NCBI RefSeq assembly: GCF_000149955.1
Contig: NC_030992.1
Span: 3,178,850-3,242,849 of the forward strand
Direction of reading: 5' to 3'
Origin: Fusarium oxysporum f. sp. lycopersici 4287
Lineage: Eukaryota; Ascomycota; Sordariomycetes; Hypocreales; Nectriaceae
DNA length: 64,000 nucleotides
Shown: positions 48,636 to 61,038 of the stretch, piece by piece
Position numbering within the stretch: the stretch's first letter is position 1
Layout: each line of letters starts with the position of its first letter
The notes under the pieces: generated by a model
Seen by the model: the letters and a program-made list of their open reading frames with translations, nothing else
What the model was told of the DNA's origin: nothing
Database searches by the model: none
Position numbers and translations under genes: made by a program

Positions 48636-49302
48636 TTAGTGAGCGTTGTTCTTGTGGTGGCCTAGATGATTCCAGCATTAGCAAACAGCTCCCCTTCAAC
48701 GCTGTGATAGGGATACTTACGAAGGTGGAAGTAGTAGTTCTGGACGTAACCGATGCTGACAAGGAAGACAATCAGGTGAATGATAGCTATAACACAATCA
48801 CTGTCAAAATCCAACATTTAAATCCAATCTTGAGAGAGGGTGTCCGTACGCTTGCCAGTGGGGTTCTTGCCGAAGTGCTTGGCCTGGTATCGGCCGAGGA
48901 GACCCTTAGCCTTGACCTCGGGGGCGGCACCTCGGGGGAGCTTCTCGTAGAAGCTGACGACACGCTGCATGCGGATAGCATCAGGAGCAGCGCCAATGGC
49001 CTGTGGTGGATCGAGTTCTGTCAGCCTTCTGAATTTCCATCATGACGAATTTTCCCTCCATTGTCGATCGTCCATAAAAGTCCTCATCCATCCAAAACTC
49101 GTCGAGATCGAAAACGAAGCTCCATAGGATAATAGTTTCATCATATTCTGCGTACCTTAGGAGAAGCGACCTATTTTTGAAAATCTGGTGTTAGTAACGG
49201 AATCAATCGGAGCACCGGGGGTTTGCGCCCATAACCGAAGGGGCTCTCTCTGACCTTGGGGGGGATGAGCGTCGAGAGCGCTCGGCGGGTGACGAAGCTC
49301 AT
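48636..49302 (-). CDS. atp17: Mitochondrial ATP synthase subunit f (Atp17)
   Basis: Five exons: 49302-49255, 49170-49156, 49000-48850, 48786-48721 and 48661-48636. They encode only 101 residues, and all phases close. The protein begins MSFVTRRALSTLIPPK and continues VASPK from a 15-nt micro-exon. AIGAAPDAIRMQRVVSFYEK, LPRGAAPEVKAKGLLGRYQA and KHFGKNPTGK follow, then a membrane span (IIHLIVFLVSIGYVQNYYF) and the basic end HLRHHKNNAH. This is the Fo subunit f of the inner-membrane ATP synthase, which helps hold the peripheral stalk and dimer interface. The gene is head-to-head with the complex I gene NDUFS4. The antisense strand holds a longer spurious frame that should not be called. Confidence 0.95.
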
Positions 49303-49608
49303 GATGTCGGTATTTCGGGGGGGTTCGAGTCTCGAGAATTGGTCCGTCGAGGGTCTGCGTGACGCTCAATTGCAAGGGCTGGAGTTTGAGGTCTGTCGAG
49401 ATGAACGGTCCCGCCCAGTCAGTNNNNNNNNNNNNNNNNNNNNNNNNNNNNNNNNNNNNNNNNNNNNNNNNNNNNNNNNNNNNNNNNNNNNNNNNNNNNN
49501 NNNNNNNNNNNNNNNNNNNNNNNACCTCAGAATATCGCCGCAGTCCACCATCACTCACTTCAGAAACGACAAGCCCTTATCGCCAATTGAAAGCTACGGC
49601 CTTGCACC
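49303..49608. promoter_or_regulatory. Shared divergent promoter of ATP17 and NDUFS4 (interrupted by a gap)
   Basis: The two starts are only 306 bases apart on opposite strands, including a 100-N gap at 49424-49523. Both genes encode respiratory-chain subunits, so a bidirectional promoter is likely. Its key elements may be lost in the gap. Confidence 0.6.
49424..49523. other. Assembly gap (100 N)
   Basis: Exactly 100 unspecified bases, the usual placeholder for an unknown gap size. Open frames crossing it are artefacts. Confidence 1.
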
Positions 49609-50332
49609 ATGGCCGCCCTCCGATCTCAGAGTGCGGCTCGTATGCTGCGAAGCGCTGCTGCGCCCAGAGTCGCCCTCTCCGCCGCACCCCGACGATTCCA
49701 GAGCAACGTCACTCAGGCCAGCGGCACCATCACTGGCCCTGTTACCAGCGAGCCCGACTACAATATCGAGGCTGACAAGGCTACCTCGTACGATTCCTCG
49801 AAACGCGATTGAAAATTGGAAAGATGGAATACCAGTGCTGACTTAATGCCAGCACCTACACACCTGTCCCTCGATCCGTCCAGAATGGCAGCGAAGAGAT
49901 CCTTCCCGCTGCTGTGATCTCAGGCGCTCCCATGGAGCTCCAGGCCCGAACGGTTCGGTTCGTCTGCCCACATACATGACTCGAATGTCGTCGAAAGCTT
50001 CAGGAACTAACAATTACTACAGCATCTACCAGGAAGCTAAGCCTGCGACTCAGTCCGGCGACTGGCGCGGTCGACGCTGGCGAATGGATTGGGATATTCT
50101 TCCCAAGGGACATCGATGGGAGAACCCTTTGATCGGTTGGCAATCTTCGGGTGATTTTATGCAAGGCACCCACATCAACTTCTCGAGCAAGGAGGATGCT
50201 ATTCACTTTGCTGAGAAGCAGGGTTACGAGTACTTTGTTCAGGAGCCCAACTCTCGCAAGTTTGCACCTAAGGCTTATGCCAACAACTTCCTGTACTCTG
50301 CCAGGAAGCTTAAGCACATCAGGACGAAATAG
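49609..50332 (+). CDS. ndufs4: NADH:ubiquinone oxidoreductase 18/21-kDa subunit (NDUFS4-type)
   Basis: Three exons, 49609-49787, 49853-49957 and 50023-50332, with two 65-nt introns, give 197 residues. The N-terminus is a typical mitochondrial presequence: Arg/Ala/Ser-rich, no acidic residues, with RRFQSN near residue 30. The mature part carries the NDUFS4 signature: IYQEAKPATQSGDWRGRRWR, then WENPLIGWQSSGDFMQGTHI and FSSKEDAIHFAEKQGYEYFV. The basic end is YSARKLKHIRTK. This accessory subunit sits in the peripheral arm of complex I near the NADH module and is needed for stable assembly. The second donor, GTTCGT, is weak but needed to keep ARTVR|IYQE in phase. Confidence 0.96.
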
Positions 50333-50665
50333 ATGGCTCGGACAGCCCGGCTCCACGTAAATATGTTATAAAGGCTCATTTAAGTTCAGTAACTTTCAAA
50401 TACATGAAACCTTAGGCAATGTCACCCGTGAACTGCCATGTATGATGAGTGAATGATTAACCTTGCCTCTAGGATGCTGTCGAGGTCTACAGCCTATTTA
50501 TGACAGCCTTTTCAGAACGCCCGACAGCCAGCCTTTGTCTTAGTCTTAATCCTTACCATTAGGATGTCAATATTATCCCAAACGCCAAGCGCTACTGGAC
50601 AAAGCACAGCGCCACACAATCAAAAATACTACTCTTTGAACATGCCTCCAGGTCGGGTATCAATA
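50333..50665. other. Convergent 3' region of NDUFS4 and GID8
   Basis: 333 bases between convergent stop codons. No gene is seen; it should hold both polyadenylation regions. Confidence 0.5.
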
Positions 50666-51848
50666 TCACGTTGTAATCATGGGGTCATGTCCATTTCCGG
50701 GGTGAGGTCTAGGGCTGTCGGGTTCTTCTCCGTTCAAGCCAATATCCAGTCGGTCAGGTAAGTTTTTACGCTTATCTCGGGCAGTATTTTCGGCCCAGAC
50801 ACGCATTCTGACGAGCTGGCGAATAGCTGCTTCACGTCTTCGGGATTGTCTTTCAAGGATGGCCCGGTTTACGCTGTCTGCAACTTCTCGTCGCAACTCT
50901 GGCTCTAGCAACGCTGCTAACTGGGGCTCGCGCGCGTCAGATGGAATCAAGAGCAGTGCCATGGTCCTCTCCAAGTCTTCCAGAAACTTGGGGTTCGTGG
51001 GTGCTTTGGGGCCCAGTTCCTCAGTAGCGAAAGTGAGGGCTGGTTGAATATCTCCAGTCGCATTACAAGCGCGAATGAGTTCTATGAGCTGAAGTCGTAG
51101 CAGGGTAAAATGCAGTGCCTTATCTCCATCTAGAATCTTTATGTCGAGTTAGCGACAATACATTCCAAATTTATGAAACTAAGAAGTGAAAAGAAAGATA
51201 ATCATAAAAAAGTGGTTGTTCCTCATCAAAGGCCCGAAGGCTCTATGAGTGGTGCATGTAAAACTCGTGTTCTAATCATATAAAACTTGGGTACAAGGAA
51301 CTGGAAATGCATACCTGTGGGTCAAACTCATTGAGTGTCGTTATTGCCGTCTTAATATCACCACTATGGATGCAGTTCTGGATCTCCTGCCTCGCTATAA
51401 TGTGCTGCGTGTCCTGGTGAGGTTCGAGATTGGCTTCCTTAGAAAAGTTTGCTGCCGCATTCGGATACCCTTCCATAGTAAGATAGTCCAGTATTAGAGC
51501 GTTGATATCACTTCAAAGCTCGTTAGCAACTGCTGACATGAAAGTGCGTGCAACAACGAGATGTATTGAATGGTGGGTTCAGAAAAAGAAGATTGATATC
51601 GTGTTTCCGCATTATATGCTAGGAGAGATTCCCATTGATAGTGCGTTCATCACTTCACCAAGGTAGGTGACATGGCTGGAGGGGAAGAGTATCGTACCTT
51701 TTGGGAGACTTGACGTCGTGAACACGCCGGTCAAAGGCATGCTTGACGGGAGTAGCTGTAGAAGCAGATGACGTCTGATTCTCGAGTCAGCGCCCAGCTA
51801 TACAAAGCTTGGGCTGAAGCTCGGCTTGTCGACAACAAAGCTCACCAT
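50666..51848 (-). CDS. gid8: GID8/TWA1 subunit of the GID/CTLH E3 ubiquitin ligase
   Basis: Exons are 51848-51846 (the ATG alone), 51774-51698, 51510-51315 and 51136-50666, giving 248 residues. Introns are 71, 187 and 178 nt. The order LisH (SDINALILDYLTMEGYPNAA), CTLH (IIARQEIQNCIHSGDIKTAI, then LNEFDPQILDGDKALHFTLL), CRA (about residues 110-225) is diagnostic of GID8. GID8 bridges the substrate-receptor and RING modules of the GID/CTLH ligase, which in yeast degrades gluconeogenic enzymes when glucose returns. The length is normal for the family. The initiator codon ends exactly at a splice donor (ATG|GTGAGC), so the coding sequence starts with a 3-base exon. Confidence 0.94.
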
Positions 51849-53127
51849 TTTGTCTAATAATCCCAGCACGAATATCGCTGCGAGTCGAAGCTTGAACGGA
51901 GAAGGGTTAATCGACGGCACAGTATAGAAGCAATAGCCGGAAGTAGGCGATTCAGCGCATCGAGAATCAGGCCACAATCCAGGCTCGTGATCTGTATGCT
52001 ACTCGTAGGAAAACTTTCTGTGTTTACTCCGAACGATGTAAAGAAGAAAGAAGAAAAGAAAAAAGAGAAGAGGTTGACGGAAGATGGAGGAGAAGAAAAT
52101 ATGATTGGGGGCTGGAGGAAAAGTAGCGCCGTGTTCGTGGGTCCAAAGCCCATAGCCTCATAACTGGGCTTGAGAGCCAATCATGTCAGCGAAAAGCTCC
52201 ACTGAGCTCTGTCCTGTCTGCCTCAGGTCTCCATCAATGACAGCCCCGCCAAACCAAGGTAAGGTCCCTGAAAATGAGCTCCGTTGTATGCCGCGGCTAT
52301 GCCATTGCTCTCGATGAATCGATTTGGGTTGTGCAATAACATCCATGATATGACCCTAATGACAATTTCAGGTGTCAATTCAATATTTCAGCTATAGTCC
52401 TTCGGGTATAATACAGCTAATGAGCTCTAATCCGAGCATCAATGATGGTCATGGTACCCTAACTCATGAGATCAATGTCATGAGCCAAGCCACAGATTAC
52501 ATGCAACGAGGTCACCATGATCGAGCTAGAGGCGTGATACCTACAGTAGAACAGGGCTAGACTTATTTACAGTAGCTTATCTCTTTTGATCGTGCGGAGA
52601 ATGCAATGCGCCTTCGGCCTTCGCCGTCTTTCGATAGACACAGATACGGCATGAGGAGAACCCTGACGAGGTCAGGTCGATCGTCAAAACATGAGCAGGG
52701 CCAGGGCTGAGCTGATTTATCTTCTTACACTTTTGCTTTCTAACTCAACCACCAAAGTATATCTATATATCTACTATCACTCTCACTCTCACCTTTTCCT
52801 CTGACCTATAGCTACAACTGCTAGCAATAGCTCATCTCATCACTGAAGCTCTCACTGCTGTCCCGCTTCTTCTTGGCCCTCTGTGGATCACACACACGAC
52901 AGGACCGTGCTCACTGCTCCACCAACAACGGGCAAGCCAAACCCTCGAGTCGAAACCTTGAAGGCACCATACTCGTACAGCTCGTGGACATTGCAGGGCT
53001 AGTTTTCGGAGAGGAAAGTTTGAGTTCTCCAGCTACCAAATATTCTCGCCTTTCGTTCATCCGATCCTCGTCCTCTTCGCCCCAAATCTTAGGTGACGGT
53101 GACCTCATCGAGAACTAGCCCACCGCA
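51849..53127. other. Divergent promoter region between GID8 and URK1
   Basis: 1.28 kb without a supported gene. CT-rich DNA from about 52730 to 53127 is probably the URK1 leader. Short frames show no domains. Confidence 0.5.
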
Positions 53128-54962
53128 ATGTCCGCCTCTGCAATCCTTGAAGTCAACGGCGGGCTCGAGAGTCATGTCACGGTTCAGAAGCGAGCTTACT
53201 ATTCACCTCCTTGGGCCGATGTCAGCATTATCGGCGTCGCGGGCAGCTCAGGTTCAGGCAAATCGACCTTGTCCCAGGCTATCGTCAAGAAGTTGAACCT
53301 ACCCTGGGTCGTTATTTTGTCAATGGCATGAATCCCTGAAACTATCCTTCGAACATAAGCTCATATATAACAGGACTCTTTTTATAAGACCTTGACACCC
53401 GAGCAGTCTAAACTGGCCTTCGCCAACGAATATGACTTCGACTCGCCTGACGTATGCTTCCTGTGACATAGTATGAACTGCCAGAATAACAACTGATGCT
53501 ATTCTTATAGGCCATCGATTTCGATGTTCTGGTCGATAAGCTACGGGATCTTAAGGCTGGGTATGTGTAGTTGACGATGGCTTTGGGATTTACACCTCAC
53601 TGACGTCTCACCATACTCACAGAAAACGGGCTGAAATTCCTGTTTATTCATTCGCCAAACATTCTCGATTGGACCGTACAACATCCATCTACTCGCCTCA
53701 TGTACTTGTCCTAGAGGGTATTTTTGCGCTTTACGACCCTCGAGTGCTTGAACTGCTTGATATGGGTGTATGTTAAAACCGATGCCCTATTGAAGCGTAT
53801 GATTTGGACCTAACACTGAACTTAGATCTATTGTGAGGCAGATGCAGATACTTGCCTGTCAAGGAGACGTAAGTCTTGACGTTACGAAGACCTATGGAAG
53901 GGTTTCTGACCAGGTTGGTGTAGTTGTCCGTGATGTACGAGAGCGTGGGCGGGATATCGAGGGTATCATCAAGCAGTGGTTTGGATTTGTCAAGCCAAAC
54001 TTTGAGAAGGTAAGCTCCCCGTATCAGAAACAGAGGATTTCTTACGAAGGCTAATTGACAACTTCAAGTTCGTCGAGCCCCAACGGAAGGTTGCTGATTT
54101 GATCGTACCGCGAGGAATCGAGAACAGAGTTGCCCTTGGTGAGTAGTCACAAGACCTTGAAAACCTGACTAAAACGCTCATGTTCGTAGAAATGATGGTT
54201 CAGTTTGTCGAGAAGAAGCTGTTCGAGAAATCAAGACATCACCGAGAGGCACTGTCCCGCCTGGAAGCAGCAAGTAAGGATTCACCGCTTTCTGAACGGG
54301 TCGTGGTCTTGGATGATACACGACAGCTCAAATTCATGAACACCATCCTTCAGGATATTGACACAGATCCTGAGGATTTCATCTTCTACTTTGACAGGCT
54401 TGCGAGCCTGATTATTGAACAGTAAGAGACTGAGAGGCTGTGAGTGTGAAAGACTGTTTGTTCGCTAACACTTCATAGGGCCCTCAACAATGCCCATTTC
54501 GAGGCCAAGAATATTGTAACACCCCAAGGATACGAATACAAGGGTCTTGTATCAACGGGTGAGGTCTGCGCCGTTATTGTACTCCGAGGAGGATCAGCGT
54601 TTGAGCCGGCGCTTCGAAAGACTATTCCCGATTGCCGAACGGGCCGTCTTCTTATCCAATCCGACTATTCCACGGGAGAGCCGGAACTTCATTACTTGCG
54701 ACTACCTGACGATATTGCAGACCAAGAAAGCGTCCTACTTCTGGACACCCAGATGGCTACTGGAGGTGCAGCGTTGATGGCGGTGCAAGTCCTGGTCGAT
54801 CACGGCGTGAAACAGGATCGTATTGTTCTAGCAACATACTCGGCCGGCAAGGTTGGACTTCACAGATTGACATCCGTTTTCCCAGAGATTACAGTCGTGG
54901 TTTGCAACATGCTCGACTACCAACAAGAACGATGGGTCGAGAAGAGGTATTTCCGCTGCTGA
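53128..54962 (+). CDS. urk1: Uridine kinase fused to a uracil phosphoribosyltransferase-like domain
   Basis: Nine exons: 53128-53325, 53374-53451, 53511-53560, 53623-53767, 53826-53868, 53924-54009, 54069-54138, 54190-54421 and 54479-54962. They encode 461 residues, and all junction phases agree. The N-terminal kinase has Walker A GSSGSGKST (Lys45), ILSM|DSFYK, HVLVLEGIFAL and RDVRERGRDIEGII, as in pyrimidine nucleoside kinases that phosphorylate uridine and cytidine in the salvage pathway. The C-terminal UPRT-like domain carries AVIVLRGGSAFEPAL and a PRPP-loop-like DTQMATGGAA. This two-domain layout matches yeast Urk1. The first intron (53326-53373) begins GC rather than GT; no GT donor preserves ILSMDSFY. 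Confidence 0.94.
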
Positions 54963-55835
54963 TGGACCACTCTTATATATAGTATACTTTGTCATGATAG
55001 ATGATGGCGGAAGCTTGGAAACAACGCAGTGATAGTGGTAGTCAAATCAAGATTGACGATAAGGATTATCGGAATGCCCGGTAATTATATCCGTAAAGGA
55101 AGCAAATATGCGAACAGCGCTGCGTTTGGTTGCTGCGTCAGCTCTTCACAATCTTGAGATCCACCACAATTGGCATCTCATCAGCATCTGTAACGTAACT
55201 GATCCACGACTAGGATCCACGAAACGGGACGTCCGAAACCAACAGGATAGTTGGAAAAAAGAGGAGCCACTGTGTGATATTTGACGCAAACCAGCCAAAG
55301 TCATGGCATGGCGGCCGACGTATCCGAGGGGTCGATATGGCTTCAAATGAGTACGTGGGGTTTGTCTATGTGTGGCCTATGATTCAATGACGATGGAAAA
55401 TGAGATATTGATGTTTGAAGTGCGATATGCTGTACGGTAGTGGAGTCGCCGATCTTCGGTTGTCATGGATCGCCAAGAAATTGGTGGTGATGAAGGAGAG
55501 CTCTGGTAATGACGTAGCTGTACCGTACAGTAGGTACCACCTCTGGAAGTCTCAGCTGCAACCACATGTCCAGTCTTGCAGCCCAGTTCATCCCTGGTTG
55601 AGCTCCGTAAACGGGAAGATCCTTTTTTAGATGCATGCATTACACAATACAACCGAAACTAGAAGACTCTTTTTTCTCTGCTTCACTCTTGTTCTCTTCT
55701 TGCATCATCCATTGAGTGTTCTCTCACTAACATTCTGTGCTTCTGCTCGTGTCATGATCTAGAAAGCACCAAACGTTTTCTTTGACCTCGTGGGCTTATC
55801 ATTGACGTCGAACATCCCCCCAATTCCGCAAAATA
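54963..55835. other. Intergenic, promoter of the NDE gene
   Basis: 873 bases between co-directional genes. The last 200 bases are CT-rich and resemble a leader. No gene is supported. Confidence 0.5.
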
Positions 55836-57963
55836 ATGCCCGTCTCTTCCATGATGGCCGCGCGACTGGCTCGCGCCGGTCAAAACAGGGCCATTACCAG
55901 CTCTCGATGCTTCAAACCATCTCTCGCTCCTCGCCCAATATACTCGTCGCAATCGCGAAGCTTCGTCAAGCTCACAGGGGCTTCGCCATCAATCACAAAG
56001 GGCTCTCCAGCAACTAGCCGAACCACCCGCCAACTACCCTCCCAGTTCTTCGTGCGCGCTCTATCAGGAAAACCACTTCCCCAAGGAAAGTCTAGAGCCC
56101 TTAATTTTTGCTACCGCCTAGCGGCTTGGGTTGGTATTTCAATATCAGTTATCGGCGTTGGTATTGTTGGCTTCTTCATCTACGATGCCAGCACATATTT
56201 CGAGCACCCCACTCAGAGCGATATCGATGTCTCAAAGATTGCCCTTCAGCCTCGCAGTGGTGGTGAAAAGAACCTGCCAATCGCCGAGGTATTCATTGAT
56301 GATGACGACTCGGAGGAGAAGCGTCGCCTCAAAGACAAGCCACGACTGGTGATTCTTGGTGGCGGATGGGGAGGTGTTGCGCTCCTCAAAGAGCTGAACC
56401 CAGACGATTACCATGTTACTGTTATTTCGCCAACCAATTACTTCCTCTTCACCCCTATGCTTCCCTCAGCTACAGTAGGTACTCTCGAGTTGCGATCTCT
56501 TGTTGAGCCTATTCGACGAATTCTGAGCCGGGTTAACGGTCACTTCATTCGCGCCAAGGCTGAGGATATCGACTTTTCGCACAAGATGGTGGAAGTGTCG
56601 CAAGTTGACGCAAACGGCAAAGATATCAGATTCTATGTGCCATACGATAAGCTTGTCGTTGCTGTCGGTTCGACAACCAATCCTCACGGTGTCAAGGGTC
56701 TGGAAAATGCCTACTTCCTTAAGGATATCAATGACGCACGCATGATTCGAAACCAGGTCATACAAAACTTCGAGTTGGCCAACTTGCCTACATGCCCGGA
56801 TGAGGAACGAAAGCGTCTACTTTCCTTCTGTGTCAGTGGTGGTGGCCCTACAGGTGTCGAGTTCGCTGCTGAGCTTTTTGACCTTCTCAACGAGGATTTG
56901 ACGAGGCACTTCCCCCGACTTCTACGTAATGAGATCTCAGTCCATCTTATCCAAAGCCGTGGACACATTTTGAACACATACGATGAGACTGTTTCACGAT
57001 ATGCTGAGGAACGCTTTGCTCGCGACCAAGTTGACGTCCTCACCAACTCTCGTGTCAAGGAGGTTCTCCCCGACAAGATCATCTTCACACAGAAACAAGA
57101 AGATGGCACAATGATCACCAAGGAGCTACCTATTGGTTTCTGCCTTTGGTCGACTGGTGTTTCGCAAACCCAGTTCTGTCAAACACTGGCTGCTAAGCTG
57201 GGCAAATCTCAGACAAACCGACATGCTCTGGAGACTGACACCCACCTTCGTCTTAATGGCTCACCCCTGGGCGATGTATACGCCATCGGAGATTGTTCTA
57301 CAGTCCAGAACAACGTTGCCGACCACATCGTCACTTTCCTGCGATCCTTGGCCTGGAAGCGTGGCAAGGACCCTGAGACACTTCAGCTCAGTTTCGCTGA
57401 CTGGCGAGGTGTTGCTGAGGACGTCAAGAGACGATTCCCCCAGTCTATCAACCATCTCAAGCGCGTGGACAAGCTATTCAAGGAATTCGATAAGGACAAA
57501 TCCGGCACACTCGACTTTGATGAGTTGACACAATTGCTAAAACAAGTCGACGACAAGCTCACATCCTTGCCTGCTACTGCCCAGCGCGCTCATCAGCAAG
57601 GACAATATCTTGCTCGCAAGTTCAACAAGATGGCACGCATGCATGAGGGCCTGAACGCCAACGACATTCGCGAGGGTGATGTTGATGCTGCTGTTTACAA
57701 GGCCTTTGAGTATAAGCACCTAGGCAGTCTCGCTTATGTTGGTAACTCTGCCATCTTTGATCTTGGTGAGGGTCGAAGCTTGGCTGGTGGTCTCTGGGCT
57801 GTTTACGCTTGGCGCTCTGTCTACTTTGCCCAGAGCGTGAGTCTGCGAACACGACTATTGATGGCCATGGACTGGACCAAGCGAGGTCTTTTTGGACGAG
57901 GTTTGTATCCCTTCCCATTTTCACAAACATCTCTGACAATAAACAGATTTAATGAGTTTCTAA
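55836..57963 (+). CDS. nde1: External alternative NAD(P)H dehydrogenase with EF-hand (NDE1-like)
   Basis: Two exons, 55836-57900 and 57947-57963; the 46-nt intron restores the end FGR|DLMSF. The product is 693 residues. An Arg/Ser-rich mitochondrial presequence is followed by a membrane segment (WVGISISVIGVGIVGFFIY, about residues 95-113). The FAD fold is LGGGWGGVALLKE (from Gly175) and the nucleotide fold is CVSGGGPTGVEFAAEL. An insertion holds a canonical EF-hand, DKDKSGTLDFDE (residues 552-563). It oxidises cytosolic NAD(P)H at the outer face of the inner membrane and passes electrons to ubiquinone without pumping protons. At the end of the second strand of the nucleotide fold there is Gln373 (HLIQSRG), where NADH-specific enzymes have Glu. 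This fits a calcium-regulated, NADPH-preferring enzyme like Neurospora NDE1. Confidence 0.95.
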
Positions 57964-58211
57964 ATCTATTCTTATGAATGCTTAATATTTGTCATTTCTT
58001 TAGACCTTGAGTGAGGCGTTGGAGCTTAGTATAGAGGCATAGCAGGACTTGCGAAAAGCACGTTTGTAGACGCGATGTTGCTGAGGAATCGCAAGTCTAA
58101 TTTGCATGATGGAGTTATGCTCTATGAGTTACGCTTCTGGGGCCTTTTTTTCGCAGAAAAGCCGAAATATTATTTTCTCCATAAAACACCTAGACGCCCA
58201 TCTATCTTCTA

Positions 58212-59581
58212 TTATATCATGAAGTCCTTGTATGTCCACTTCTCCGTAAACTTGCGCTTGGCCTGCTTGTGGAAAGCAATATGCCTTCTGCTCTCTACCT
58301 TGCCACGCACCAACATGCTTCGGTATCTGTCCCGGAGCATGTTGCCCTCAGGCTTGAGACGTCGCAGCGAACTCTCGAGCTCATCTGGAAGGACAAGCTC
58401 AAGATCTCGTTCAGGAAGCTTGTACTTGCCGAGCTGCTTGCGGCGCAACTTCTCGGCACGAAGCTCATCAATAGGGTCGGTTTCGTCGTCTTTTTGCAAG
58501 ACAAGTGCCTTGTTGCGATCTCTCTCCTCAATCTCCTCGGCAATCTCCTGGATGCGCTGGGCTTGGCGACGGTGGGCCTTGAGGGCAGCCTTGTGTTTCG
58601 CGAGACGCTCCTCTTCCTTGCGGCGCTTGATGCGATTGCGCTGAGCTTGGGTCTTTCTCTGTGGGCGCTTGGCGGATGGCTTATCATCTTCAGCACCACT
58701 CTGGAATCCTTCCCATTCGGAATCCTCCTCCCACTCTGAAAGGTTGGCACGAGCCTCTGCGGCCTCCGCCTCAGCTGCTGATCGGGCTGCAGCCTCCTGC
58801 TTAATGCGCTCCTGTTCCTCTTTCTCCAGACGTTTGCGCTCAGCTTCAAGAGCCTTCTCGCTCTCCTCTTCCAGACGTTGTGTGTACTCGTTGAAATCAG
58901 GGTTGTAGCTGTATCCTCCTGTGGGCTTGAGGACAGCAGGCACTTGCTTGCCACTCTCCAACAAAGAAAGGGGCTCCTTCTTCATCGACTTTGGAGCCTT
59001 GGGCTTGACCTCCTCTTCCAAGAAGTTTTCGGGATCCTTCGCCTTTGGCTCTACAGGCATGTCCCAGATATCATAGGTGGCATCTTGTACTTGGACAGTG
59101 TTCTGATGTTCTCCATCGGCCACTCGCTTTAGTCGCGCGAGCTCCTTGTGTGACACCCAATCAGTCCTTTGGCGCTTCACAGGAAGAATTCCGTTTGTTG
59201 TCTTGTCGCCCGGTCGCTTGCGCATGGAAACGGCGGGCACGGGAGAACGGGCATTGATGATCTCGTCAGCCTTGAGGCCCTTCTTGATGTGCTTGTTGAA
59301 CCTTTTGGGGAGACCGGCATCGCCCTTAGTATCGAGAGTGAACAAGTCTTCAGAGGACTTTTCCTTGATAACACCACTATAGAGATATTAGCAGAGCGAG
59401 AAAGAAATGCTTAGAGTTTAGCTCACCCAGCGATAATCTCCTTGTTCAATTCTTCAAGACCCTTCTGCACCTCGGTAACATCAACATTTTTCCTCCACGC
59501 CTTCTTTCCTTTTCGCGAAGGCTGGTTGAACTGTTTGGGAGCATCGCCTCCCGTGGCGTTCTTGGATTGTAACACTGGCAT
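58212..59581 (-). CDS. nop53: Ribosome biogenesis factor NOP53
   Basis: Two exons, 59581-59427 and 59376-58212, with a 50-nt intron, encode 439 residues. Nop53 acts in the nucleolus and nucleus in 60S maturation, where it brings the exosome helicase Mtr4 to pre-60S particles for ITS2 processing. An arch-interaction-type motif, LFTLD (Leu63-Asp67), lies in EDLFTLDTKGD. Family blocks such as YDIWDMP, a long charged coiled coil (about residues 230-340) and the basic C-terminus KRKFTEKWTYKDF are present. The second frame on the plus strand is a shadow. The gene is divergent from YPT6 and convergent with the NDE gene (248 bases between stops). Confidence 0.92.
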
Positions 59582-60108
59582 ATTTGCGAGACCTCTCTGG
59601 AAAAGGATATCGCGTTGTCGATAATGAAGAACGAAAATGCTGCTTGTCAATAGAAGTGGTGGGGGACCGATTTCTTTATTTTTTAGTGGAGCCGGGAGTC
59701 TCGACCCGCTACCTCCATATAAAATACAAAAGCAAAGCAATCAAGCGCTTGACTTGATGGGGACTCCGTAATGGACGGCGAGAGATATGTTCTTATCGGC
59801 ACGTGCACCTTCCTCGGATTCGTTCAGGGTGGCCTCCATGTCATATGCTCCTGCCAAATCCAGGATCTAGACGCTCCTTTCTCCAGATTCCAGCTGGTAA
59901 TTAGCCTTTTATCCCTACGATACAAATTGCCACTCTGAGGTCGCATCATTCTGTTATTCTTTCTTTTCTTGTGTCGCCAAGAAAGAGAACCTATTCCTCG
60001 AAGAAACCGAGATCGCATCCTTTCCAACGGCCTCATATCCATTAGCTTGACAGCTGTCAAATCCACCGTCCCTTACAAGCCTCCGAACGAGACAACAGGA
60101 CCGCAAAG
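59582..60108. promoter_or_regulatory. Divergent promoter of NOP53 and YPT6
   Basis: 527 bases between two divergent starts. A GCACGTGC E-box-like word lies near 59798. No gene is supported inside. Confidence 0.4.

Positions 60109-61038
<930 letters not shown>

Noticed and set aside
48506..49045. 179-codon plus-strand frame
   Set aside because: Lies antisense to the ATP17 exons, which form a complete recognised protein on the minus strand.
49157..49846. Several frames across the 100-N gap
   Set aside because: Created by the gap; the true genes here are ATP17 and NDUFS4 with introns.
59824..60066. 80-codon minus-strand frame between NOP53 and YPT6
   Set aside because: No domain, sits in the divergent promoter, and overlaps the likely YPT6 leader.
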